The translations under genes and the position numbers were made by a program. From NCBI GenBank assembly GCA_022824025.1, contig JAJEBF010000026.1, positions 1 through 64,000 on the forward strand: DNA of 64,000 nucleotides. The letters run 5' to 3'. Shown in pieces: positions 1-8,981 of this stretch (positions are counted from its first letter, which is position 1; the number at the start of each line of letters is the position of its first letter). The notes beneath the pieces were generated by a model that was not told the origin of the DNA, searched no databases, and saw nothing but the letters and a program-made list of their open reading frames with translations. The stretch is from Caldilineaceae bacterium (GTDB lineage: Bacteria > Chloroflexota > Anaerolineae > Caldilineales > Caldilineaceae).

Positions 1-278
1 TGCCTCCGGATGCCAAATCGCTCTTGCATTTCACCCGCAGCCACTGGAGCATCGAGAATTCAGTCCACTGGGTCCTGGATGTCGCCTTTCGCGAGGACGA
101 CAGTCGCATCCGTCAGGGCCATGCACAGCGAAACCTGGCCATCTTACGCAAACTGGCCCTGAACCTCCTACGCAAAGAGAAAAGCGCCAAAGTCGGTATT
201 GCTGCCAAACAGAAACGAGCTGGTTGGAAAACTGACTATTTGCTGAAAGTTCTCTCCCAATAAGATGCGATTGCCCTG
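1..278 (+). mobile_element. ISAs1-type insertion sequence, right end only
   Basis: The window opens inside an insertion sequence. The transposase frame stops at 261-263. Directly after it, at 267-278, lies GCGATTGCCCTG. This is the right-end inverted repeat and matches the 19-bp terminal repeats of the element at 19886-24363. The sequence from 279 onward resumes a sugar isomerase gene on the minus strand in frame, so the insertion point can be placed at 278/279. The left end lies outside the window. Confidence 0.75.
3..263 (+). CDS. ISAs1-family transposase, C-terminal 86 residues
   Basis: The reading frame is open to the first base of the window, so only the C-terminal end is visible. It shows the [19 protein letters not shown] block that carries the last acidic residue of the DDE catalytic triad in the ISAs1 (IS4-like) group, followed by the usual [15 protein letters not shown] helix. 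The stop codon is only 3 bases from the right inverted repeat, the normal layout for this family. Residues just before HWSIEN ([12 protein letters not shown]) fit the segment that is missing from the truncated transposase at 19969, so the two are probably copies of the same insertion sequence. That relation is an inference. Confidence 0.85.
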   Translation, partial: PPDAKSLLHFTRSHWSIENSVHWVLDVAFREDDSRIRQGHAQRNLAILRKLALNLLRKEKSAKVGIAAKQKRAGWKTDYLLKVLSQ

Positions 279-961
279 CCCACTCAAGTGGTTGAATGAC
301 GCGATAACTTCAAAGCCGTCGTATCCGATCTCACCCAACCCTCCGGCCACCTGCGCCCAGGGCACCAACCTGGAACCGGATGTCCCGCGGTGGCTCTCAC
401 TGGCGTGAAAGTGGATTAGTCTTTATTCGGCCTGGTGAATGGCATCGCCCAAGCCGAACTCTTCGAGGTTCATGTGAAAGGAATCAATGTGAAGGCCACC
501 GGCGGGATGGGCGGTGAGGTCGATCAGTCGGCATCCCTGTGAGGCGGTAGTAAGGAGGTTGTTCTCATAGCGATTGAGGATTTCGACCGCGACGCGGACA
601 CCGGACTGTGATGCGTCGTCGCCCACTTCATTCAGGCTGTGCGACGCGCGCCCGTATAAAGTTTCGCGCCCTCACCGGCGAAAACGTCGATGCAGAGGCG
701 TGCATAGTCAAGCCCGCTGCGCCGCGCATCAGCAGACTCGCACGAAAGATCGCTGTCGGGCCCAAACCGGCCGACGAACGAACAACCCAGCCCTTCGTCG
801 ACAAGTGTTTGGCGCAGGAGTTGTGTGCCGACGACGGCTTAGTCTTCAAAGGCGAATTCAACCTTCTCGCTCCCCAAGGCCCTGACCTTCAAGATCGTCG
901 CCAGATATCTGTCTGTTCGAAAGGGCGCCTCCCAGATCCAGAGTTTCAGACCGAATTTAAT
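279..961 (-). pseudogene. Sugar isomerase/epimerase (TIM barrel), broken and cut by an IS
   Basis: Minus-strand translation gives pieces of a xylose isomerase-like TIM-barrel protein of the D-psicose/tagatose 3-epimerase type. An N-terminal piece (IKFGLKLWIWEAPFRTDRY) begins at an ATT codon near 961, then CSFVGRFGPD, then VAVEILNRYENNL, HIDSFHMNLEE and finally IHFHASESHRGTSGS followed by GYDGFEVIASF. The pieces lie in more than one frame. An in-frame TAA at 423-425 interrupts the chain, and the last residues are replaced by the ISAs1 right end at 278. The gene is therefore inactive. The intact relative at 7035-7868 has the same motif order and may have replaced it. Confidence 0.75.
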
Positions 962-979
962 CGCGCCGCCTCGCCTGCG

Positions 980-1887
980 CTACTTTTGCCACAGCATGGC
1001 GGCAGGTTTATAAATCAGAACGCTCTGCGACAGTTTCACGGCCAACTCGAAACCGTCTTCAGGGTCGATCAAAGGGTCTCCATGCTTGACCTAAAGAAGG
1101 TCATCGAATCGACTAGCTACAGGGCGCTGACGAATTCGCGCCAGAAACCTTCGTCGTTGCCACAGTCGACCTTGGGAAAATCCAGCTGCGATGCTCATTG
1201 CCCTGAAAGGAGTTGGGGGCAAGGGAACCGTTGACGCGGTCGTCGCGGGGGGCCAGCCTACTGTCCTTGGCGTGGGCGTGATAGATACTGTCCCCAAGCG
1301 TTCGGATGACCTAGGGGGGACCCTTCCACTTTCAGATCACGTGGGACGGATCCATTTCGCAGCCAATGATACGACCGACTTCTTCAAGCAGCCGCAGAAG
1401 TTTATCGGGTCTGAATGCCATGTTGCCTGCGTGCATTTCCATGCAGAGCCGAACGCCGTGATCGTCGGCAATCTTACCCTCTTCCATCCAGTAGGGAACG
1501 AGACGCTCGTACCACTGCCACTCATAGATGTCCATCAACTGGGGCGGGTAGGGCTAGAGTATCCAGTTCGGCTCCTGATCGCCGGCAACTCTTTCGGCCA
1601 GGCCCAACAGCATAGTAAGGCGCGTCCCCCCCAGCTTCTCGGCCAGCGCGCATCTGTCCCGAAGCTGCTGCAGTTCGGGGTCGGCAATCACGGGATCGCG
1701 ATGTAAGGGCTCGCCGTGGATAGTAAAGGCCTTGATTTGGAGGGCGTATTCGTCCAACAAGGCTTGACAGGTCTCTAACGCCGCCAGATCCGAGTTCAAT
1801 CGCCTCCAGCCCCATTTCGTTCATATGGCGGGCCGCTTCTCTGAAGGGCCGCTCCGCAAACACCGTCGATATGGCTCCTAGTTTCAT
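980..1887 (-). pseudogene. Second decayed sugar phosphate isomerase/epimerase
   Basis: Reading the minus strand from ATG at 1887-1885 gives MKLGAISTVFAERPFREAARHMNEMGLEAIELGSGG, shown here only as the start of an IolE-like TIM-barrel isomerase. Homology continues in other frames with CQALLDEYALQIKAFTIHGEPLH, LCMEMHAGNMAF, IYHAHAKDSRL, FWREFVSAL and DPLIDPEDGFELAV and ends at TAG 980-982. At least three frame changes are needed to join the parts, so this is a pseudogene. It is adjacent to another isomerase pseudogene on the same strand, which suggests that a former sugar-catabolic operon has decayed here. Confidence 0.75.
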
Positions 1888-2634
1888 GGCTGCCTCACTG
1901 AGCGCATTGGCCGGTAAACGTTGTGGCCAGCAATACGAAAAAGCGCTTTCCGGCACTCGGTGAATTGGATAGCGCAAGTTTTGGTGCCGTTGCGGGCTGA
2001 CGGACTGCGCCACGACATTGAGATTGCGCTAGCGGCGTCAGTGTTCCGGGAAATCGTAAGCAGAGGAATAGTGCACGCCGTATCTTTGATATCGGCGGCC
2101 CCGAACGACGCAAGAGTTCATCTCCAATTAAGGGACATTCACTCTGGCGTAAAGCAACTGCATCTTCCGCGCACTTTCCGAAGGCTGAATCGGAACCGCC
2201 GAGGTCTTAATCTCTCCCACCCCTTAATTCATTCGGTCTGTTCACTTCGTGACTTTCACCTACTTCATGGTTAGACTTCACCTCAGAACCAGGCCGAACC
2301 TCGTTGCTCTCCCCGAAGAACTGAACAGTGGAGGTCGAAAGGTCAAGCTTCAACGCGCCATTCCTATCTGAGCGATGTCTCCCAAGGTAGTTTGCCCGTC
2401 GCATCAAAAAAAATGAACTGTGATTTTATGCTGGCTGTGTAAAGGTCAGTCGCAGTCAACCTCTACAGTGCAGCCCATCACGCATCATCTCCAGAAAAGT
2501 CCTTTGGCCTGAAATGAGACATGCGTTCCTGGCCTACCTTGCATTACATAGCGCGGCTGGAGCTGCTTCCAAAAGATTCCCGTCCATTCCCGTTCCGGCC
2601 CGACATACGCCGCGTCAACGGCCGCGACCACCGC
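1888..2634. other. Intergenic stretch without a recognisable gene
   Basis: About 750 bases separate the isomerase pseudogene from moaB. Short open frames occur on both strands, but none has a recognisable motif or a convincing start. The base composition is less GC-rich near 2230-2470 than in the flanking genes. It may be further decayed remains of the isomerase operon, but no homology could be seen. Confidence 0.5.
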
Positions 2635-3156
2635 TTATCTTGTAATCTCCCAGGCCAAATGCTGGATCTCCGGCAGTATCAGCTTCTCCATTGCCAACCT
2701 GACCGCATTGGTCGACCCCGGCAGACTGATGATCGCGCAGTCCCGGTATGTTCCCGCGGTGGCGCGGCTCAGCATCGCGGCCGCCCCTACCTCTTCATAA
2801 CTGAGAACGCGAAATATTTCTCCGAATCCAGGCAACTCCTTCTCCAATGCCCGCGACAGGACATCATACGTGCGATCCCGCTTGCTCACGCCAGTGCCGC
2901 CATTGAATATGATGACCTGCGCGCCGCTGCCACTGAAATCTTCCAGCGCCTCGGCAACCTCTTCCGGCTCATCCCGCACGATGCGGGTCGCAATCACCTG
3001 ATGACCCTCGGCCTCGGCCATCTGGCGTATCGCCTGGCCGCTGCGGTCCGTTTCCGGCGTGCGTGTATCCGAGACGGTCACAATCGCAAAGGCGATACTC
3101 CCCTTTTCTTCCTCCGCCTGCCGCCGATGCTCTTCCGAGCTTACTCCATTATTCAT
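2635..3156 (-). CDS. moaB: Molybdenum cofactor biosynthesis protein B (MoaB/MogA family)
   Basis: This 173-residue protein belongs to the family that binds molybdopterin and adenylylates it or helps insert molybdate during cofactor synthesis in the cytoplasm. It shows the family signature [19 protein letters not shown] near residues 22-40, the GGTGVSKRD substrate-binding loop near 86-94, and the [15 protein letters not shown] segment near 142-156. Length matches single-domain MoaB. The ATG at 3156 is preceded on the minus strand by a purine-rich GGGTGA. It has no other cofactor genes beside it and is transcribed away from the sugar operon. Confidence 0.9.
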   Translation of the reverse strand: MNNGVSSEEHRRQAEEEKGSIAFAIVTVSDTRTPETDRSGQAIRQMAEAEGHQVIATRIVRDEPEEVAEALEDFSGSGAQVIIFNGGTGVSKRDRTYDVLSRALEKELPGFGEIFRVLSYEEVGAAAMLSRATAGTYRDCAIISLPGSTNAVRLAMEKLILPEIQHLAWEITR

Positions 3157-3837
3157 GTTTCACCCTTTCATCCCTCAATGTCAATGAAAACGCGCGAAAG
3201 ATTGCCAGGCGCGCTGACTGTCTTGGCGCCTCCCCGCTCTCATCTCTCCTGAGAATTATACATCCGATTCGAGAAAGCGGCTCCCCTTCGCTTCGCATCG
3301 GGTACAGTCCGGATTTGAGGTAGTCCTGAAAAGCAGGCTGCAGACCTCATCGTGGATGCCCAGAGGCAGCGTCAAACGTGCCCCTGCTTTTGCCCCGCCC
3401 CCCATAGCGCTGCCCCGCGTCACATGCGCGCCCCCGCTGTTCCCTTGCAGTTCTTCCCGGCGCTCGCCCCCAATTTCCTGTCCCGTAAACAACACATCCC
3501 CAAACTTCCCGTTTTGCACGGATCGGTCGGTCTGCTATAATCCCATACGATCCCGAGACCAGTTCCGGCAATATGGTTGATACCCCTGTTTCTTTCTGCC
3601 AGTCATTCCATATAACCACTGACATTTCGCAGTCGTTGCCTGGTGTCAGTAGGACCCAGTGCGGATTGACCCCGCGACTGCGCAACATGAGTTTATGATT
3701 CGCCGCCTATCCCTGTCGTTCAGCATACCACGGCAGCAATATATCCCAGGAGCAGTTCCTTCGTGTTCATTTGTCTTTCGAAGTGAACACGGTCAATCCT
3801 TGTTCGTTCAACCTATCAAATTTCCAGGAGGAAAACA
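3157..3837. other. Divergent intergenic region with C-rich repeat and long operon leader
   Basis: No supported gene lies between moaB and the sugar-binding protein. Bases 3448-3469 match 43651-43672 with one mismatch, which marks a member of a dispersed C-rich intergenic repeat family. A sigma-70-like promoter occurs at 3514-3541 on the plus strand. It leaves an untranslated leader of nearly 300 bases before the GTG at 3838. The leader was read for riboswitch cores or attenuator hairpins followed by a T-run and nothing convincing was found. Confidence 0.5.
3514..3541 (+). promoter_or_regulatory. Sigma-70-like promoter for the sugar ABC operon
   Basis: TTGCAC at 3514-3519 and TATAAT at 3536-3541 are separated by 16 bases. 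A perfect -10 box with a near-consensus -35 box is rare by chance in such GC-rich DNA. It points toward the operon starting at 3838. The predicted transcript start near 3549 would give a leader of about 290 bases. Confidence 0.55.
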
Positions 3838-5208
3838 GTGCAACGAACAGCAATGAGTCGAAGAAGCTTCTTGCAGTTGGCCGCGGGCAGCTCGGCAGTC
3901 GCTGCGTTAGCCGCGTGCGCGCCGCCGGTGCCGGCCGGCACAGGTACAGGCGCATCCGCCGAGCCAATTACCCTGAACTTCTTTAACCGAGGCGGTCAGT
4001 TTATTGAAAACGTTATGGACCAGCAGATGTCCTTATATCGGGAGGCCAACCCCAATATCGAGTTCGAGATTAACGCGGTGGCCGGCGCCTCCCATCAGGA
4101 AGCCCTGCTGATCATGATTTCCGCAGGCACCGGACCGGACATGTGGTTTGACGCCAACCGCACCACCGGCCCCCTCACCCGCAAGGGTGTAACGACCAAT
4201 CTGGAGCCGTACTTTGAGGCCGACCCCGGTTTCAATGAAGACGATTATGTCGAAAACGTCTGGATCGCCCAGACCTACGACGGCGCCCGCTGGGGCATCC
4301 CCTGGGACAGTGGCGCAATGCTCATGGCGTTCAATATCGACCTGTTCGATGAGGTTGGCGTTCCGCATCCAGAGCCGAATCAATGGATGACGTGGGACGA
4401 AGCTGTCGAGCTCGCCAAGGTTCTTACCTTCGACTTGGACGACAATTCAACCAACGATGCTGATTTCAACCCTGCCCGGGTGCGTCAATACGGACTTATC
4501 GCCGGCAAGGGTCACGGTCGGCCGACGTACATCTGGGCCAACGACGCGGAAGTGATCGCCGCCGACGGCACGATGCCCATGGATTCGGAAGAATTCATTG
4601 AGGCGATGAACTGGTTGGCGGACTTGGGCTTGCAACACTATGTGAGTCCGTCGCCGGCCTACGAAGCCGCTGGAGAGATCAGCCTGCAAGCCGGCACCGT
4701 AGCCATGCAGCACATCGGCGTCTGGTCTTTGGGCCGCATCAACCAGTCCGGTGTCAACTGGGGCACATTCCCGGTGCCGTACAATAAGACGAAGACATCC
4801 TACGGCCACTACTCGCCCCTATGCGTCTTCTCCCAGACTGACTATCCCCAGGAATCCTACGACTTCATCTCGTGGGCCTGCCTCAGCAACGAAGGGCAGC
4901 AGATTCTTGTCGATTTGGGTATGCAGCAGCCGACCCGTAAAGATCTGCGGGAACAGTTCCTGACCAATTCCGCGCCGCCGGCCCCCGAGTACCGCCAGGC
5001 TTTCTACGACGCGTTTGAAGATCAGGAAACATTCCGCTGGCCCGGGGACACGATCGGCTCCTACTACGGTGGCTGGTATCAGACGATGCTGGATTACTGG
5101 GGACCGTATCTGGACCAACTTTGGATCGGTGATATTCGTTGGGAAGATGTCGCCACAGAGGTGCGCCAGGGCTCTGAACACATCTTGCAAACTGGTGAAA
5201 TTTCCTAA
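3838..5208 (+). CDS. Sugar ABC transporter substrate-binding lipoprotein (Tat-exported)
   Basis: This 456-residue extracellular solute-binding protein captures a sugar or sugar derivative for the two permeases encoded next. The chosen GTG start has a strong AGGAGG at 3826-3831, six bases upstream. The N-terminus has a twin-arginine motif (SRRSFLQ, residues 7-13) and a lipobox (LAAC, residues 24-27), so it should be exported folded and anchored by a lipid. The mature part resembles family 1 binding proteins (MalE/UgpB-like), with ITLNFFNRGGQ at the start and GPDMWFD near residue 100. No ATPase gene is present in the operon, so a shared ATPase encoded elsewhere (MsmK/UgpC-like) is likely. Confidence 0.9.
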   Translation: MQRTAMSRRSFLQLAAGSSAVAALAACAPPVPAGTGTGASAEPITLNFFNRGGQFIENVMDQQMSLYREANPNIEFEINAVAGASHQEALLIMISAGTGPDMWFDANRTTGPLTRKGVTTNLEPYFEADPGFNEDDYVENVWIAQTYDGARWGIPWDSGAMLMAFNIDLFDEVGVPHPEPNQWMTWDEAVELAKVLTFDLDDNSTNDADFNPARVRQYGLIAGKGHGRPTYIWANDAEVIAADGTMPMDSEEFIEAMNWLADLGLQHYVSPSPAYEAAGEISLQAGTVAMQHIGVWSLGRINQSGVNWGTFPVPYNKTKTSYGHYSPLCVFSQTDYPQESYDFISWACLSNEGQQILVDLGMQQPTRKDLREQFLTNSAPPAPEYRQAFYDAFEDQETFRWPGDTIGSYYGGWYQTMLDYWGPYLDQLWIGDIRWEDVATEVRQGSEHILQTGEIS

Positions 5209-6183
5209 ATGCAATCTTCACCCGCTCAGTCTACACCCGCAGCGCAGACCGAACGAGGTCTGCGCTTTTTCCAACGTCTCAGCTTCGAAGAGACTCTTTT
5301 TGGCTGGCTGTTTATCGTACCAGCTGTGCTGGGGCTGCTGTTTTTCCGCCTCGGCCCGGTGTTCGCCAGCTTCTATCTGAGCTTTACCAAGTACGAAATC
5401 ATCACCGCGCCTCAATGGATCGGTTTCGCCAACTACACAAAACTGATCAAGGATGCCCTTTGGCTGCGATCCATTGAGGTGACGCTGTGGTATGTAATTC
5501 TCTTTGTGCCCCTGTCCCTCACATTTGCCTACGCCGTTGCCCTGCTGATGAGCCGCAATGTGCGGGGGATTACAACCTATCGCACGCTCTGGTATCTGCC
5601 ATCAGTCGTGCCGGTGGTCGCCAGCGCGACCATCTGGCGTTGGGGCCTGAATCCCGAGTTTGGGCCAATCAACTATCCTCTCAAGGTGCTGGGACTGCCC
5701 GCGCCCCGTTGGCTGACCGATCCGGATTGGATCGTGCCATCCATTGTCTTTATCGGTCTGTGGGGGCTCGGGAACTCTGTCCTTATTTTTCTGGCTTCGA
5801 TTGTCAGTGTGCCGCGCACATTCTACGAAGCCGCGGAAGTGGATGGCGCCAACGGCTTTGCCAGATTCCGCCATGTGACCTTGCCCCTCACCTCTTCGAT
5901 TATCTTTTACCAGTTGATTGTGACGGTCATCAATAGCTTTCAGGTCTTCGGTGTAGCCTATGTCCTCTTTGTGTCCAATCCGTCTGCCTCCTCTGCCGGG
6001 CCGAACAACGCCGCGCTCTTTTATGTGCTGTACATGTTTCGTAACGCCTTCGGATACTTTCGCAATGGCTACGCATCAGCAATGGCCTGGATTCTCTTCC
6101 TCGTGGTCATGCTGCTGACGATCATCCTTTTCTACAGCCAGCGGCGTTGGGTCTATTACGAAACAGAAGGGGGCGGCTCGTGA
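5209..6183 (+). CDS. Sugar ABC transporter permease (MalF/UgpA type)
   Basis: This 324-residue protein has six or seven hydrophobic segments, the first starting around residue 37 (LFGWLFIVPAVLGLLFF). It carries the cytoplasmic EAA loop EAAEVDGANGFARFRHVTLP that docks onto the ATPase. It begins at ATG 5209, directly after the stop of the binding protein (5206-5208), so the two are translationally coupled. The pair with the next gene makes the heterodimeric channel of a family 1 carbohydrate importer. The substrate cannot be named from sequence. The neighbouring isomerases suggest a ketose, a polyol or a similar compound. Confidence 0.92.
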   Translation: MQSSPAQSTPAAQTERGLRFFQRLSFEETLFGWLFIVPAVLGLLFFRLGPVFASFYLSFTKYEIITAPQWIGFANYTKLIKDALWLRSIEVTLWYVILFVPLSLTFAYAVALLMSRNVRGITTYRTLWYLPSVVPVVASATIWRWGLNPEFGPINYPLKVLGLPAPRWLTDPDWIVPSIVFIGLWGLGNSVLIFLASIVSVPRTFYEAAEVDGANGFARFRHVTLPLTSSIIFYQLIVTVINSFQVFGVAYVLFVSNPSASSAGPNNAALFYVLYMFRNAFGYFRNGYASAMAWILFLVVMLLTIILFYSQRRWVYYETEGGGS

Positions 6184-7025
6184 CCGCGATCCGTTTCAGG
6201 CAAACTGTCCTCCGTTTTCTGATTCATCTGACGCTGGCCGGTGGCAGCGCCTTTATGCTGGTTCCGTTCTTCTGGCTTCTTTCTTCTTCATTGAAGGCCC
6301 CCCACGAGATTTTTGTCTTTCCGCCTAAGTGGATCCCCGATCCGGTTCGCTGGGCAAACTATCGCGAAGTGTTCGAGGTCGTGTCGGTCGTGCGCTATAC
6401 AACCAATACCATGATTGTCACGGTCTTCTCTACCTTGGGCGTTATCCTCAGCTCCTCCATGGCCGCCTATAGTTTTGCTCGTCTGCGCTTCAAAGGGCGA
6501 GATATAATGTTTGGCTTGATCCTCTCGACAGTGATGCTGCCTTACGTCGTGACGATGATTCCCGTCTACATTCTTTTCACGCGCCTGGGATGGATCGGAA
6601 CTTTCCTACCCCTGATTGTGCCGGACTGGTTTGGCGGGCCGATTACGATCTTTCTTCTGCGCCAGTTCTTCCGCACGATTCCCCTGGAGCTGGAGGACGC
6701 GGCCCGCATTGACGGAGCCAGTCGACCTCGAATCTTCGCCCAGATCATTCTTCCCTTGTCCCGGTCTGCGCTGACGGTCGTTCTCGTGTTGTCCCTTCTC
6801 TACAATTGGAACGACTTTCTGGCGCCGCTCATCTATCTGCATAAACGGGATATGTTTACCCTGGCCTTAGGGCTGAACGCCCTCCAACACTTCGAAAGCG
6901 GCCTCGATTGGACCCACTACGTGATGGTGTTGGCCACTCTGATGGTTCTGCCGGTCATTGTCATCTATTTTCTCGCGCAACGGGCCTTTGTTGAAGGGAT
7001 CGTCCTTACCGGGCTGAAAGGATAA
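6180..7025 (+). CDS. Sugar ABC transporter permease (MalG/UgpE type)
   Basis: This second permease of the importer has about 281 residues. The GTG at 6180 overlaps the preceding TGA by four bases (GTGA), a coupling typical of such operons, and places a normal MalG-like N-terminus before the first membrane segment (GGSAFMLVPFFWLLSSSL). The EAA-type loop reads EDAARIDGASRPRIFAQIILP. A start 33 bases upstream is possible but would run into the preceding gene. It is followed after nine bases by an isomerase gene. Confidence 0.92.
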   Translation: MTAIRFRQTVLRFLIHLTLAGGSAFMLVPFFWLLSSSLKAPHEIFVFPPKWIPDPVRWANYREVFEVVSVVRYTTNTMIVTVFSTLGVILSSSMAAYSFARLRFKGRDIMFGLILSTVMLPYVVTMIPVYILFTRLGWIGTFLPLIVPDWFGGPITIFLLRQFFRTIPLELEDAARIDGASRPRIFAQIILPLSRSALTVVLVLSLLYNWNDFLAPLIYLHKRDMFTLALGLNALQHFESGLDWTHYVMVLATLMVLPVIVIYFLAQRAFVEGIVLTGLKG

Positions 7026-7034
7026 GGACGCCCT

Positions 7035-7868
7035 GTGAACAGCCGCCAGCTGGGTGTCCATCTGATGGTGTGGAGTGGTCGGGTCAGCGCCGCCGAGATG
7101 GCCCTGTTCCCGCTCATCAGTGAAATGGGCTACAACGGAGTTGAAATTCCCATCTTCGATCCGGCAGCCCTTGACATCACCGCGATTCGCCAGGCTTGCG
7201 TGAACAGTGGTCTGGCCTGCACCGCGTCCACAGCCATGGCCCCGGGGCTCAGTCTTATCGATGACGAGCGCCGGACGCAGGGGGTGGCCTGGTTACAGAA
7301 CGTTGTGCGGGCCGCGTCTGCCCTGGGCGCGGATCTCCTGTGCGGACCGATGGCCGTGCCCGTCGGGGAACTGCGGGGACGGGGATTTACCGATCAGGAA
7401 TTTGACACCTGTGTCCGCTCGCTACAGGAGGTCGGCGCGGTTGCCTCTGATGAGGGCGTAACCCTTGCGCTGGAGCCACTGAACCGCTTCGAAACGTTCA
7501 TGCTCAATACCGTTGAGGATGGCGTCCGCCTGATGAATGCGGTGAATCACCCGTCCGTGGGCCTGCTGCTGGATACCTTCCACATGCACATTGAGGAAAA
7601 ATCGACGCCGGACGCCATCCGCCGGGCCGGTAAGCATATTCGCCATTTCCACTGCAGCGAAAACGATCGCGGCGCCGTCGGCAGCGGACAGGTGGACTGG
7701 ACCGGGACTTTCCAAGCGTTGGCAGACGTCCAATACAGTGGCTGGCTGGTGGTGGAGTCCTTCAACGCGGTCATTCCGGAACTGGCGGGCGCGACATGCA
7801 TTTGGCGTCCCTTGGCCGAAAGCCCTTACGCGCTGGCGCAAGAGAGCCTGTCTTTCCTCAACAGCTAG
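7035..7868 (+). CDS. Sugar isomerase/epimerase, D-psicose/tagatose 3-epimerase type
   Basis: This 277-residue TIM-barrel protein is of the xylose isomerase-like superfamily. Members interconvert ketoses at C3 using a divalent metal held by two glutamates, an aspartate and a histidine. Visible candidates are LALEPLNRFE (about residue 150), LLLDTFHMHIEE (about 178), HFHCSENDRGAVGSGQVDW (about 208) and VVESF (about 240). It starts at GTG 7035, nine bases after the permease. Its position in the transporter operon indicates that it acts on the imported sugar. It closely matches in motif order the broken gene at 279-961. Confidence 0.85.
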   Translation: MNSRQLGVHLMVWSGRVSAAEMALFPLISEMGYNGVEIPIFDPAALDITAIRQACVNSGLACTASTAMAPGLSLIDDERRTQGVAWLQNVVRAASALGADLLCGPMAVPVGELRGRGFTDQEFDTCVRSLQEVGAVASDEGVTLALEPLNRFETFMLNTVEDGVRLMNAVNHPSVGLLLDTFHMHIEEKSTPDAIRRAGKHIRHFHCSENDRGAVGSGQVDWTGTFQALADVQYSGWLVVESFNAVIPELAGATCIWRPLAESPYALAQESLSFLNS

Positions 7869-7949
7869 AGTCTATGCCTGAAACGTAAAAGCGCAACGAG
7901 CGCGTCTTGCGTTTCACGGTCAACCGTTTCATTGCTGGGATCTGACAAA

Positions 7950-8972
7950 ATGTTCTCCCTCGATGTCCATTGCCACTTCTTCCCCAAGGCCTTTTTGGAC
8001 GCGGCCCGCGGTCCGAACACACTCCAGTCCAGAATTGAACGGCGTGCTGATGGCCAGGAGCACTTGGTTTGTCCGGGCAACTTCGATCACCCGCTGACGC
8101 CCGATTTCTACGCGGCCGAGCAGATGCTGGCCGATATGGACAGCGCGCAAATCTCAATGGCGGCCATCTCCTCCGCGCCTCCCACGCTTTCTTACTGGGC
8201 AGAGGCCGGCGCGGCCAGGGAACTGGCCTCCCGCTTGAATGAAAGCATCGCTGAACGGGTGGCCCAATGTCCCGAGCGGTTCCTGGGGCTGGCGACGGTT
8301 CCGCTGCAGGACATTGCCGCGTCCGTTGCTGAAGCAAAACGAGCGGTCAATGAGCTCGGGTTGCATGGCTTTCAGATCGGCTCAAATGTTGGCGGAAAAA
8401 ACCTGAATCATCCTGACTATTCCCCTCTTTTCGAGACGATCGCCGAACTGGACGTGCCCGCATTCATCCACCCGTATATCCCTGCGGGGGAGGAGCGAAT
8501 GCAGGATTACTACCTGCACAATCTGCTGGGCATGGTGGCCGAGACGGGCCTGGCCATTGCATCGGTGATTTACGGCGGCATCCTGGAACGATGGCCAAAT
8601 CTGAAAATCATCTTTGCCCATGCCGGCGGGGTCTTTCCCTATGTTGTAGGGCGTATGGATCACGGCTACAAGGTGCGTACCGAAGAGTGTGCCCGCGCCA
8701 TTCCGCATCCACCCAGTCACTATTTGAGACAGGTCTTCTTCGACTGCATGTCCTTTCACCCTTTGGCCTTGCGCTATTTGGTGGATATGGTCGGCGCCGA
8801 TCATGTCATGATCGGCAGCGATTATCCCTTCGATATGGGGCCTGTCGGCGGCCCAGTGGCGGAGGTGCTGGCCAACCCCCATCTGGTAGATGAGGAGAAA
8901 GAGCAGATCTGCGGCAAGACCGCGGCATCGCTCTTTGGGTTGACGAACCATCCACAGAAGATTTCCGATTGA
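7950..8972 (+). CDS. Amidohydrolase-family metal-dependent hydrolase or decarboxylase (ACMSD-like)
   Basis: This protein of about 340 residues is of the amidohydrolase superfamily, in the branch that includes 2-amino-3-carboxymuconate semialdehyde decarboxylase and 4-oxalomesaconate-type hydratases. The metal-binding motifs are DVHCHFF (residues 5-11), FIHPYIPAG, IIFAHAGGVFPYVVGRMDHGYK and IGSDYPFDMG near the C-terminus. The ATG at 7950 was preferred over an in-frame TTG 18 bases upstream because it places the HxH motif at the usual distance from the N-terminus. Its presence between two isomerases suggests work on a ring-opened or carboxylated sugar product, but the reaction is unknown. Confidence 0.8.
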   Translation: MFSLDVHCHFFPKAFLDAARGPNTLQSRIERRADGQEHLVCPGNFDHPLTPDFYAAEQMLADMDSAQISMAAISSAPPTLSYWAEAGAARELASRLNESIAERVAQCPERFLGLATVPLQDIAASVAEAKRAVNELGLHGFQIGSNVGGKNLNHPDYSPLFETIAELDVPAFIHPYIPAGEERMQDYYLHNLLGMVAETGLAIASVIYGGILERWPNLKIIFAHAGGVFPYVVGRMDHGYKVRTEECARAIPHPPSHYLRQVFFDCMSFHPLALRYLVDMVGADHVMIGSDYPFDMGPVGGPVAEVLANPHLVDEEKEQICGKTAASLFGLTNHPQKISD

Positions 8973-8981
8973 GAGAGTGAA

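Noticed and set aside
3347..3688. 113-codon minus-strand frame upstream of the sugar operon
   Set aside because: It crosses the promoter at 3514-3541 and the C-rich repeat. No motif or ribosome-binding site was seen.
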